This document shows, one piece after another, positions 14,095 to 20,725 of a stretch of 20,725 nucleotides of DNA. The DNA comes from Bacteroidales bacterium (GTDB lineage Bacteria > Bacteroidota > Bacteroidia > Bacteroidales > UBA932), in the NCBI GenBank assembly GCA_024681565.1, contig JAILAO010000112.1, positions 1-20,725 of the forward strand, read 5' to 3'. Under the pieces are notes generated by a model that worked only from the letters and a program-made list of their open reading frames with translations, was not told the origin of the DNA and did no database searches. The stretch's first letter is position 1; every line of letters begins with the position of its first letter. A program made the position numbers and the translations under genes.

Positions 14095-15891
14095 TTAAAT
14101 ATTCCATTTGAAACCGAGGACGATCATGCGCCAGTTCTTGTAATCCATGACCGTCCATCCGGACAGACCGTCTGCAGAAAGGTAACTGGTCTCGAAAAGG
14201 TTGTCCAGGAGGTCGCGGCCTTCAAGATAGAGGGACCATTTCCTGAAGTTCTTCTCGATGCGGAAATTCAAGGTCCAGTAGTCGTCTATCGACGTATAGA
14301 CCGTATTCACCCGGCTTCGGTAGAGGGCGTCCGCAGCGACGACCCATCCCCTGCCGAACACGACCCGGGCATCGGCCCAGGTCCGCCAGTTGTGACTGTC
14401 TATCTGTTTGCCGTCGTCTTTTTTCCAGCGCCGGATCTGGTTGTACTGGATTCCGACGTGTGCACGGACGATATCTCCCTCCCAGCCTAACAGTTCGTAA
14501 AGGCGGAAAGCCCAGCTGTCGGAAGAATTGACCCAGGAGAACACCTTGTATTCGCCATCTTTGATGATCATCTTCAGGAAAGTGCGGTCTATTTCATCAA
14601 GGCTGCGTGTAAATCCCGCCTCAAGCGTGGTTGAGAAACGCCTGACCGAACTCTTGTGCGAGAGGACATAGCTTCTGTTCCGGCAGGCCTTCAGCTCCGG
14701 GTTTCCGATGACCAAAGTGGACAGGTCGCTGCCCTGACGGAATTCCCACAGAAGCTGGGTCGTGGCCGGTTGCGATACATCCATGGTGCTGCTCAGGCTC
14801 AGTGTATGCTGTTCGGAGAGCTTCCAGTCCAGGGAAGAACGGCCCACGACGTAAGCCCAGGATGCTGCTTTGCGGGTGGAGGTAACGGCATCCGAAACGG
14901 CCCGCGAATAAAAGCGGAGCCCATAATCGGCGCTGACGGTAAACGGACCCAGCACCCAGGTCGTTGCCACATAAGGTTCGACCGTCAGGATCCTGCTCTT
15001 GAAATGTTGTGCAAATTCAGAACTGTCCTGCGGCACGGTATTCAACAACAACAATTCCTCCAGGGTTCTCCTTTTCGATCCGCCATACAGGTCATGGCCG
15101 GCATCGACGCGGGTCCTTACGCCGGGATCGACCATCCCGCGGGACCGGCTGCCCGTCAGGACGGTATCCCGCAAATGCAGGTTGGCCCGAAGAGAATAGT
15201 TCCTGGAACGGGGCATAAACGAACAGGAGGTGTCCATGGACTTGATATAGTCCGTGGCATCGAACGAATCGGTAACGGTCCAGTGTATGTCGTCCTTGAT
15301 CCAGGACTCTTCCAGCAGGACTTCACTAAGAAGGGTCAGCCGGTTCGAACCCAGTTCATGATATGAGGAGAATCCCTGCGATGCTTTATGGCCCCGATGG
15401 TCGGGAACTTCGATGCTCAGGCTGGTGACATCGTCCTGGATGTCTTCTTCATGCATAACCGTGTTTGTGGATATCTTGTCGTCGTATCCATATTGCAGCC
15501 AGGCTTCGTAACATTGTCCCGGCACAGGCGTCCATTTGAATTCGCTCTTTACGCCGAGGTTCCACAGTGTCGACTGCATCGTCTTCCTGTCGGTCCGGAA
15601 ATCTTTCACATCCGGATCTTCCAAATCGAATTCGAATCGGAAAGAGTCCTCGCTGTTGCGCTCATACTGACCGTTGACCGTCGTTTTCCACATAAATGCG
15701 GGCTTGTCGTACTGCACCCAGACGGAACCGCTCCCCAGTCCGTGATGAAAGTCTTTCAGAAAGGTCTGCTCCACATACTTGTACCAGTATCCCCCCGAGA
15801 CGTCCCCGCCGGTGGTCCATTGGGCACGGAGGGTCCCTGTTCCGGAAAGCAGGAACAGCAGGCAAAGTATTGAAGAAACACGCGGACGCAT
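14095..15891 (-). CDS. Outer-membrane beta-barrel protein, TonB-receptor-like without plug
   Basis: A 598-residue exported protein with signal peptide 1-23 (MRPRVSSILCLLFLLSGTGT, cleavage after RAQ or nearby). Nearly the whole mature chain is alternating amphipathic beta strands with aromatic ends. The C-terminal 60 residues (NFRIEKNFRKWSLYLEGRDL, then LLDNLFETSY and a closing VLGFKWNI) follow the end of TonB-dependent receptor barrels in Bacteroidetes. There is no CarboxypepD-like domain, TonB box or plug, so it resembles the outer-membrane barrel family 3 type (PF14905 relatives) and not a SusC. I chose the ATG at 15891; the frame remains open to 16197, but that would cover the divergent promoter region and the start of the alpha-galactosidase. 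Cotranscribed with the M28 lipoprotein downstream. Ligand unknown. Confidence 0.8.
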   Translation of the reverse strand: MRPRVSSILCLLFLLSGTGTLRAQWTTGGDVSGGYWYKYVEQTFLKDFHHGLGSGSVWVQYDKPAFMWKTTVNGQYERNSEDSFRFEFDLEDPDVKDFRTDRKTMQSTLWNLGVKSEFKWTPVPGQCYEAWLQYGYDDKISTNTVMHEEDIQDDVTSLSIEVPDHRGHKASQGFSSYHELGSNRLTLLSEVLLEESWIKDDIHWTVTDSFDATDYIKSMDTSCSFMPRSRNYSLRANLHLRDTVLTGSRSRGMVDPGVRTRVDAGHDLYGGSKRRTLEELLLLNTVPQDSSEFAQHFKSRILTVEPYVATTWVLGPFTVSADYGLRFYSRAVSDAVTSTRKAASWAYVVGRSSLDWKLSEQHTLSLSSTMDVSQPATTQLLWEFRQGSDLSTLVIGNPELKACRNRSYVLSHKSSVRRFSTTLEAGFTRSLDEIDRTFLKMIIKDGEYKVFSWVNSSDSWAFRLYELLGWEGDIVRAHVGIQYNQIRRWKKDDGKQIDSHNWRTWADARVVFGRGWVVAADALYRSRVNTVYTSIDDYWTLNFRIEKNFRKWSLYLEGRDLLDNLFETSYLSADGLSGWTVMDYKNWRMIVLGFKWNI

Positions 15892-15909
15892 AGGGGAAGC
15901 GGGATATTG

Positions 15910-15917
15910 CAAAGATA
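15910..15917 (-). promoter_or_regulatory. -7 box for the barrel/M28 lipoprotein operon
   Basis: On the minus strand TATCTTTG (15917-15910) matches the TAnnTTTG consensus exactly, 18 bases before the ATG. The inverted repeat TATTGC (15905-15910) / GCAATA (15928-15933) brackets it, which could be an operator. No -33 element at the standard spacing was seen. Confidence 0.5.
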
Positions 15918-15964
15918 ACAACAATCCGCAATAATCTCCCGGCCTCCGTTTTTCCTGCGGAGCC

Positions 15965-16003
15965 CCGACAAGGGATTTCAGGCGGAAAAGTATCAATTGT
16001 CGG
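15965..16003. repeat. 7-bp inverted repeat upstream of alpha-galactosidase gene
   Basis: CCGACAA (15965-15971) and TTGTCGG (15997-16003) are perfect inverted copies separated by 25 bases. The right arm lies 24 bases before the alpha-galactosidase ATG and just upstream of an AT-rich TATATTTA (16014-16021) that resembles a weak -7 box. A regulator site is possible; chance is not excluded. Confidence 0.3.
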
Positions 16004-16026
16004 CAAATAACACTATATTTATCATT

Positions 16027-18276
16027 ATGAAACTTCAGACCCTCCTCTTTTCGATGCTGGTTGCCCTGCCTGTCGCAGCCCAGACGATACCCATCCGCAC
16101 GGACCATACGGATTTGATCCTCAAGGTCGCTCCCAACCACAGACTGTATCAGGTCTATCTCGGAGAGCGCCTGCTCGATGTCGGCGAATACGACCATCTG
16201 GACTGGGATGTCTATGCCGCGTCAGACGCTTCGGTCTCGCAACGCGGCTGGGAGGTCTGCAACACCGGCGGGTCCGAGGAGTTTTACGAACCGGCCCTCG
16301 GCATCACCCACACGGACGGCAGCCAGACGACCTATCTCTACTACCGGGGGCACGAAACCAAGGCGGTCGACGGCGGGACAGAAACCGTCATCCGTCTGGC
16401 AGACGACCAATACCCCGTCCAGGTGACCCTCCACTATGTGGCGTATCCCCGGGAGGACGTCATCAAGGTCTGGAGCGAGATCCTCCACCACGAAAAGGCC
16501 GTCAAAAGGGCCGGGAGCATTGCCGCCGACGGCTGCATCGCACTTCAGGCCATCCATTCCACCATCCTGTATTTCCGCCGGCCGTCCTACTACCTGACCG
16601 AATTCAGCAGCGACTGGGCCCGCGAAGCGCAGATGAGTTCGCAGCAGCTGCAGTTCGGCAAAAAGGTCGTGGACACCAAACTGGGGTCGCGTGCGGCCAT
16701 GCATGCCCATCCTTTCTTCGAAATCGGTCTCGGCCAGGAAGTCCGGGAAACGCAGGGAGAGGTTCTGATGGGCACCATCGCGTGGTCCGGCAACTGGCGA
16801 TACACCGCAGAAGTGGACAATGCCGGCGCCCTGCGCATCCTCCCGGGCCTGAACCCCAATGCATCCGCCTACCGGCTCCGCCCCGGAGAGACCTTCCGGA
16901 CGCCCGAATTCATCTTTACGCTCAGCCGGAACGGCACGGGCCAGGGCAGCCGCAATCTGCAATCCTGGGCGCGGCGGTACCAGCTGCGGGACGGCATGGG
17001 CCCGCGCATGTCGCTCCTCAACAACTGGGAGAATACCTATTTCAACTTTGACCAGGAGAAACTGACCCGGCTGATGAAAGAGGCGAAGACCCTGGGGGTG
17101 GACATGTTCCTGCTCGATGACGGATGGTTCGGCAACGGTGGACATGCCCGCAACGGCGACTCCGCCGGCCTCGGGGACTGGGATGTCAACCGGTCGAAGC
17201 TGCCCGGAGGGATTCCCGCCCTCTGCGATGCGGCAGACGGGGCGGGCGTCAAGTTCGGCATCTGGATCGAACCCGAAATGGTCAACCCCCGCTCGGACCT
17301 GTTCGAGGCCCATCCGGACTGGGCCATCCGGCTCCCCAACCGCGAATACTACACCTACCGCAACCAGCTCGTGCTTGACATGAGCAATCCCGCGGTCCAG
17401 GAATATGTCTATGGCGTAGTCGCCCGCATCCTGACCGACGGGCACGACAGCTCGGGACAGCGGGACATCAACGGTGACGCCCGCGTCGCGTATTTCAAGT
17501 GGGACTGCAATTCTCCCATCACCAACGCGTACAGCCCGTACCTCGGGGACAGGCAGTCCAATCTCTATATCGACCATATCCGGGGCGTTTACAACGTGAT
17601 GCGCCGTGTCCGGGAGAATTTCCCGGACACCCCGATGATGCTCTGCTCAGGCGGAGGCGCCCGCTGCGACTATGAGGCCCTGAAATATTTCACGGAATTC
17701 TGGTGTTCGGACGACACCGATCCCGTCGAGCGCCTGTATATCCAATGGGGCTTCAGCCAGTTCTTCCCCGCCAAGGCCATGTGCGCCCATGTCACGGACT
17801 GGAACCGGCAGGCTCCGGTCAAATTCCGCACCGACGTGGCATCCATGTGCAAACTGGGTTTCGACCTGGGACTGAGACATCTTTCCGCCGACGACCTGGC
17901 CTATTGCCAGCAGGCCGTCGCCAACTGGAAACGCCTGCAGCCGGTGATCCTGGACGGAGAGCAGTACCGGCTCGTTTCGCCCTATGACGGCAATCACATG
18001 GCTGTGAACTATGTCAGTCAGGACCGGCGCCACGCCGTGCTGTTCGCCTACGACATCCATCCCCGCTACAAGGAGCCGCTGCAGAACGTACGGCTGCAGG
18101 GTCTCGATGCGGACCGGAACTACCAGGTCGAAGAAATCAATCTGATGCCGGGCCAAGCGTCCTCCCTCAAAGGCAACGGCCAGGTTTACAGCGGAGACTA
18201 CCTGATGAAGATCGGACTGGAGGCCTTCACGCAGAACGGGCTCCAAAGCCGCGTGATCGAAATCAAGGGACTGTAG
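16027..18276 (+). CDS. GH36 alpha-galactosidase (exported)
   Basis: A retaining alpha-galactosidase that releases terminal alpha-1,6-linked galactose from raffinose-type sugars or galactomannan, here exported by a signal peptide (MKLQTLLFSMLVALPVAAQ). The 749-residue length and domain order are those of GH36: an N-terminal beta-sandwich (about 25-320), a TIM barrel (about 330-650) and a C-terminal beta domain. Substrate-site motifs are DDGWFG (364-369), GIWIEPEM (411-418), YFKWDCN with nucleophile D493, CSGGGARCD (540-548) and WCSDDTDP with acid/base D562. The spacing between the two catalytic aspartates (69) agrees with GH36 enzymes. The ATG at 16027 gives the signal peptide directly. It converges on the AraC-type regulator (9-base gap), which is a candidate controller. 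Confidence 0.95.
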   Translation: MKLQTLLFSMLVALPVAAQTIPIRTDHTDLILKVAPNHRLYQVYLGERLLDVGEYDHLDWDVYAASDASVSQRGWEVCNTGGSEEFYEPALGITHTDGSQTTYLYYRGHETKAVDGGTETVIRLADDQYPVQVTLHYVAYPREDVIKVWSEILHHEKAVKRAGSIAADGCIALQAIHSTILYFRRPSYYLTEFSSDWAREAQMSSQQLQFGKKVVDTKLGSRAAMHAHPFFEIGLGQEVRETQGEVLMGTIAWSGNWRYTAEVDNAGALRILPGLNPNASAYRLRPGETFRTPEFIFTLSRNGTGQGSRNLQSWARRYQLRDGMGPRMSLLNNWENTYFNFDQEKLTRLMKEAKTLGVDMFLLDDGWFGNGGHARNGDSAGLGDWDVNRSKLPGGIPALCDAADGAGVKFGIWIEPEMVNPRSDLFEAHPDWAIRLPNREYYTYRNQLVLDMSNPAVQEYVYGVVARILTDGHDSSGQRDINGDARVAYFKWDCNSPITNAYSPYLGDRQSNLYIDHIRGVYNVMRRVRENFPDTPMMLCSGGGARCDYEALKYFTEFWCSDDTDPVERLYIQWGFSQFFPAKAMCAHVTDWNRQAPVKFRTDVASMCKLGFDLGLRHLSADDLAYCQQAVANWKRLQPVILDGEQYRLVSPYDGNHMAVNYVSQDRRHAVLFAYDIHPRYKEPLQNVRLQGLDADRNYQVEEINLMPGQASSLKGNGQVYSGDYLMKIGLEAFTQNGLQSRVIEIKGL

Positions 18277-18285
18277 CGGGATGCC

Positions 18286-19968
18286 TCAGGACTGTTTCTG
18301 CTGCGTACGATACTCCCGGGGCGTCAGTCCGTAGCGGTTTTTGAACTGGTTCCGCATCGTCGCGGGAGAAAAACCTACGGTTTCCGCGACTTCCGTCAGC
18401 GACATCTCCGGATTTTCCCGAAGCAGCGTTTCCGCCTCCTGCATCCGGATGTCATTGATATAGTTGGTAAAGGACTTCCCCTCGGCATAGGTGGCAAGGA
18501 GGTCACTCAGATTGCGCCGGCTGATCTTGAAATAGTCCAGGATATCCTGCCGCTGCAGCGACTCCTTGGCATATAGCCGTTGCTCCCGGATCTCATGGTC
18601 GATGTGCTGGAACAACTGCGGATCCGCCGGGCTCTGGGGTTCCGCCCCGTTTTTCTCCTGGCCGTTTTTCCGCCGCCGGACCAGATAGAACTCCAGGACG
18701 GCAAGAACGGCCACGACAACGGCAATGATCCAGATGACAAGCGTTTTCCGAGCGGAACGGGTCTCGACCTCCTGGATCTTTTTCTGCTGCTCGTCGGCGT
18801 GATAGCGGGCGGCATATTTCTGCGCCTCGCTTGCCTGCAGCTGACGGTGAAGCGCCTGCTCCAGCGCAGAGGACCGGCTCATCCAGGCCAGGGCTTCTGC
18901 ATGTTCCCCCCGGGCGGAAGCCTCTTCTGCCCGGTCTTTCAGGATGACGGCATAGTCTGGATTCAAGGTGTCGGCTTCCATCCGCGCCACCATTTCGTCC
19001 TCGACGGAAAGGACCTCGTCCCACCGTCCCAGGGCCTTCCAGCCGGGGATGATCATCTTGCGGCCGCCATATGTGCGGCCATAGTCGGTCTGTTCAAAAA
19101 GCGTTACATATTTCTCTACCTCAGCGATGCGGAGCGGCGTTTCCCGGGCATATGCCCTGGCCATGTAACCCCAGGCCTGGGCCTGGCAGAACGCGCAATA
19201 ACGCGCCCGGTCTTCCGGAATGGGCGGAAGCCGGTAACTGTCCTCCGCATAGGCGGAGGGGCGGCGCTGATAATCTTCGATCTTTTTCTGGATCCGCTGG
19301 GCAAGGGGGATGATCTCGGCAAAACGGCCCTGCTCTTCCAGGATGGAGATCTTCCGCTTGAGGGCAACGATGGATGCGTCCATCCGGTCCACGCTAGGCG
19401 AACCCGCCTCAAGCGCCTTGATGACGCCGTCCAGCTTGGCCATTCCCTCTTCTTCCCGACCCAGGTGCGTCAGGACCAGGGCGATATCCGCCTCGCTCCG
19501 CAGGGCTTCTGTCTCCTGCCCCCAGGTCTGGATCAGCTGTACCCGCTCGATGGCATATTTCAGCCACTGCTCGTCGTCTTTCTTCCGGCGATAAGCATCC
19601 ATCATCAACTGAAGGACCTCGTCCCGGTTGTCTGCCCGGGAGGCCGTGACAGCCTGCGTCGAGTCGTGCTGCAGAAGTTGCAGGCACAGGGCGATGGCAG
19701 CATCCGGGCGGGGGTCCTCAATGGAGTTGGCATATACCTTCGCCCGCAGGAAATCTGCGAAATATTCGTCTATATTGCCGACAATCCGGGCGGAATCGAT
19801 CATGGTAAGCGCCCGGTCAGGGTCCGTGCCATAAATCATCATGGCGGCCTGTGCGGTATATTCTGATGCCTGGGGGAAATAAGAAGCCTGCTTTCTGCCT
19901 GCTTCGCATCCCGCAAACATCAGCAACACACAAGAAACAACAATAATGCAGCAACTATCTTTCTTCAT
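18286..19968 (-). CDS. Membrane-spanning AraC-type regulator with helical-repeat sensor
   Basis: A 560-residue one-component regulator. The N-terminus is hydrophobic and ends FAGC (Cys21 from this ATG), which looks like a lipobox. Residues about 30-375 are wholly helical and TPR-like, then a charged coiled-coil (about 370-405) leads to one membrane helix at about 409-431 (LVIWIIAVVVAVLAVLEFYL), followed by RRRKNG, which places the C-terminus in the cytoplasm. Residues about 450-556 form the AraC DNA-binding domain, with a second helix-turn-helix MSLTEVAETVGFSPATMRNQ then GLTPREY. The layout (periplasmic sensor, one helix, AraC domain) is common in Bacteroidetes. An in-frame GTG at 19974 is possible, but the ATG at 19968 is preferred. 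It overlaps the preceding small gene by 14 nt. Ligand and targets are unknown. Confidence 0.88.
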   Translation of the reverse strand: MKKDSCCIIVVSCVLLMFAGCEAGRKQASYFPQASEYTAQAAMMIYGTDPDRALTMIDSARIVGNIDEYFADFLRAKVYANSIEDPRPDAAIALCLQLLQHDSTQAVTASRADNRDEVLQLMMDAYRRKKDDEQWLKYAIERVQLIQTWGQETEALRSEADIALVLTHLGREEEGMAKLDGVIKALEAGSPSVDRMDASIVALKRKISILEEQGRFAEIIPLAQRIQKKIEDYQRRPSAYAEDSYRLPPIPEDRARYCAFCQAQAWGYMARAYARETPLRIAEVEKYVTLFEQTDYGRTYGGRKMIIPGWKALGRWDEVLSVEDEMVARMEADTLNPDYAVILKDRAEEASARGEHAEALAWMSRSSALEQALHRQLQASEAQKYAARYHADEQQKKIQEVETRSARKTLVIWIIAVVVAVLAVLEFYLVRRRKNGQEKNGAEPQSPADPQLFQHIDHEIREQRLYAKESLQRQDILDYFKISRRNLSDLLATYAEGKSFTNYINDIRMQEAETLLRENPEMSLTEVAETVGFSPATMRNQFKNRYGLTPREYRTQQKQS

Positions 19969-20176
19969 CTGCACTCCTGATTTCCCGATGAACCTTTTCC
20001 GCGGCAGTCAGAATCTCTCGCATCACCGACTCCTTCTCCTCTTCCGGAATGACATTCCATTGCCCCATGGCAGAATAAAGCTGGGGATTCTGTTCTTCGA
20101 AGCATTCAACAATACGGTTTGCCCACCTGTCACGGATATCCGCAGGAACAAAGACCAACAGCCGTTGGGGAATCAT
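19955..20176 (-). CDS. Small protein of unknown function, coupled to AraC-type regulator
   Basis: A 73-residue protein from the ATG at 20176 (MIPQRLLVFVPADIRDRWAN); an upstream GTG at 20203 would give 82 residues. I do not recognise it. It is mostly helical, acidic in its second half (IPEEEKESVMREIL, then ending SADEER), with no signal peptide or membrane helix, so it is probably cytosolic. The stop lies inside the start of the regulator gene (14-nt overlap), which implies translational coupling. That makes a real gene more likely than a chance open frame, but no homology supports it. A role in modulating the regulator is only a guess from position. Confidence 0.5.
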   Translation of the reverse strand: MIPQRLLVFVPADIRDRWANRIVECFEEQNPQLYSAMGQWNVIPEEEKESVMREILTAAEKVHREIRSADEER

Positions 20177-20431
20177 ACTTTTAATTGCGTTCTTCTGGTT
20201 CACAAATGATAGGTCAACAAAACAAATACGAAGATAGGCAAAATGAATTTCAAAACGACCGGCCCTTTATACAAATTTGGTTTTGTGCCAAATTAACACA
20301 TCTCCGGTTCCCCGCCCTGGCTTACCCTGCTTCTGACACGGAAAAGACTTTGCAGACAGCTGAAAATCAGCGCATTACAGAATTCCCAAGCTAAAACGCA
20401 AACTATTTATTTGCGGTATTTTTGTCGAAAA
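20177..20431. other. Gene-free gap with composition change
   Basis: These 255 bases hold no convincing gene. From about 20200 the sequence becomes AT-rich compared with the rest of the window. On the minus strand TATCATTTG (20211-20203) and TATCTTCG (20236-20229) are imperfect -7-like boxes that could serve the small gene at 20176, but neither has a properly spaced -33 element. The fic terminator hairpin lies near the right end. Confidence 0.4.
20391..20415 (-). terminator. Candidate intrinsic terminator after fic
   Basis: Read on the minus strand, CGCAAA (20415-20410) and TTTGCG (20402-20397) form a perfect 6-bp stem with a 7-base loop, followed directly by TTTTAG (20396-20391). It begins 16 bases after the fic stop codon. 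The stem is short and half AT, so termination may be partial. Confidence 0.5.
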
Positions 20432-20725
20432 CTAAAACCGGAGAATATATTCCTGTTCGTCCCGGAAAGCATTGCTTTGCTCCAGATAAGTCCTCAAAGT
20501 GTCATAATCGGAACCATCCAGACCACTGCTGAACAAACGGACTCTTTCCATAGCTCTTATAATGGTTGCCGGTTCTCCGTTCTGAGTGAGACGTTTCAAG
20601 GCGTCAATGTAGTCAATGCGATAAACGGTAGGAATGATAATCTTAGCCATATTTGCAGCCGTTAGCTCGGCATTCATCATAATCCGGGAAATTCGTCCAT
20701 TACCATCATTGAAGGGATGAACCTC
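20432..20725 (-). CDS. Fic family protein, C-terminal part
   Basis: The last 97 codons of a gene entering from beyond base 20725. The first visible residues read EVHPFNDGNGRISRI, an intact Fic catalytic motif (HxFx[D/E]GNGRxxR) with the catalytic histidine and the phosphate-binding GNGR. Fic proteins transfer AMP, or less often other groups, from nucleotides to hydroxyl side chains of target proteins. The tail (KIIIPTVYRIDYIDALKRLT, then MERVRLFSSG and NAFRD) follows the C-terminal region of standalone bacterial Fic proteins. The inhibitory helix and any DNA-binding or antitoxin partner lie outside the window, so its mode cannot be decided. Codon use is AT-rich (AAT, GAT, GGA, ATT), unlike all other genes here, which suggests separate origin. 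Confidence 0.9.
   Translation of the reverse strand, partial: EVHPFNDGNGRISRIMMNAELTAANMAKIIIPTVYRIDYIDALKRLTQNGEPATIIRAMERVRLFSSGLDGSDYDTLRTYLEQSNAFRDEQEYILRF

Noticed and set aside
15892..16197. Extension of the barrel protein by 102 residues
   Set aside because: It would cross the divergent promoter region and run antisense into the alpha-galactosidase. The signal peptide starts at the ATG at 15891.
20417..20424. Plus-strand TATTTTTG, an exact -7 consensus match
   Set aside because: No plausible plus-strand gene follows; downstream is the antisense of fic. The match falls in AT-rich DNA where such matches are frequent.
1..20725. tRNA, rRNA, CRISPR array, insertion sequence or riboswitch
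   Set aside because: No cloverleaf with a CCA end, regular spaced repeats, transposase motif or long structured leader was seen. All leaders are short.

Overview
The window looks like chromosomal DNA of a GC-rich member of the Bacteroidales, of the Alistipes/Rikenellaceae kind; the genus cannot be fixed from sequence alone. Three observations support this. Several genes are preceded by exact copies of the Bacteroidetes -7 promoter element TAnnTTTG. The proteome is typical of the group: DUF4421, a plug-less TonB-receptor-type barrel, a membrane-anchored AraC regulator, and Suf-only Fe-S assembly. Leaders are short, with little Shine-Dalgarno signal. I found no tRNA, rRNA, CRISPR array, insertion sequence or attachment site. 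Genes are packed tightly, and no gene-free gap exceeds about 260 bases.

Region 1 (1-4929, all minus strand): a housekeeping run read sufB > pnuC > sufC > sufD > ispE, with each junction overlapping by 4 to 32 nt. A DUF975 membrane protein and the first 36 codons of a Wzx-type flippase follow. Two features are odd. A nicotinamide-riboside-type transporter is translationally coupled between sufB and sufC. SufD is only 198 residues and lacks the N-terminal half of the family, yet keeps the core with the active histidine. IspE belongs to the MEP isoprenoid pathway, whose IspG and IspH need Fe-S clusters, so its linkage to suf makes sense.

Region 2 (5020-12726, all plus strand): a divergent promoter region with an 8-bp dyad separates sufB from a secreted or outer-membrane protein of unknown function and a sodium:solute symporter. 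A second promoter then opens a four-gene run of exported proteins: a C69 dipeptidase, a DUF4421 barrel-like protein, a DUF3108 protein and an M28 metallopeptidase.

Region 3 (12736-15891, minus strand): a 598-residue outer-membrane barrel without a plug domain and a second M28 peptidase, a lipoprotein with a C-terminal Fn3-like domain. The operon converges on the first M28 gene. Together regions 2 and 3 suggest envelope peptide turnover coupled to outer-membrane proteins, but this is inferred from neighbourhood.

Region 4 (16027-20176): an exported GH36 alpha-galactosidase (plus) converges on a minus-strand pair, a 73-residue protein of unknown function overlapping a membrane-spanning AraC-type regulator with a periplasmic helical-repeat sensor. 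The regulator may sense something in the periplasm and control neighbouring genes; this is inference.

Region 5 (about 20180-20725): clearly AT-richer DNA holding the C-terminal part of a Fic protein with an intact catalytic motif, followed by a small hairpin terminator. The composition shift suggests an accessory or transferred segment starting here and running past the window edge.
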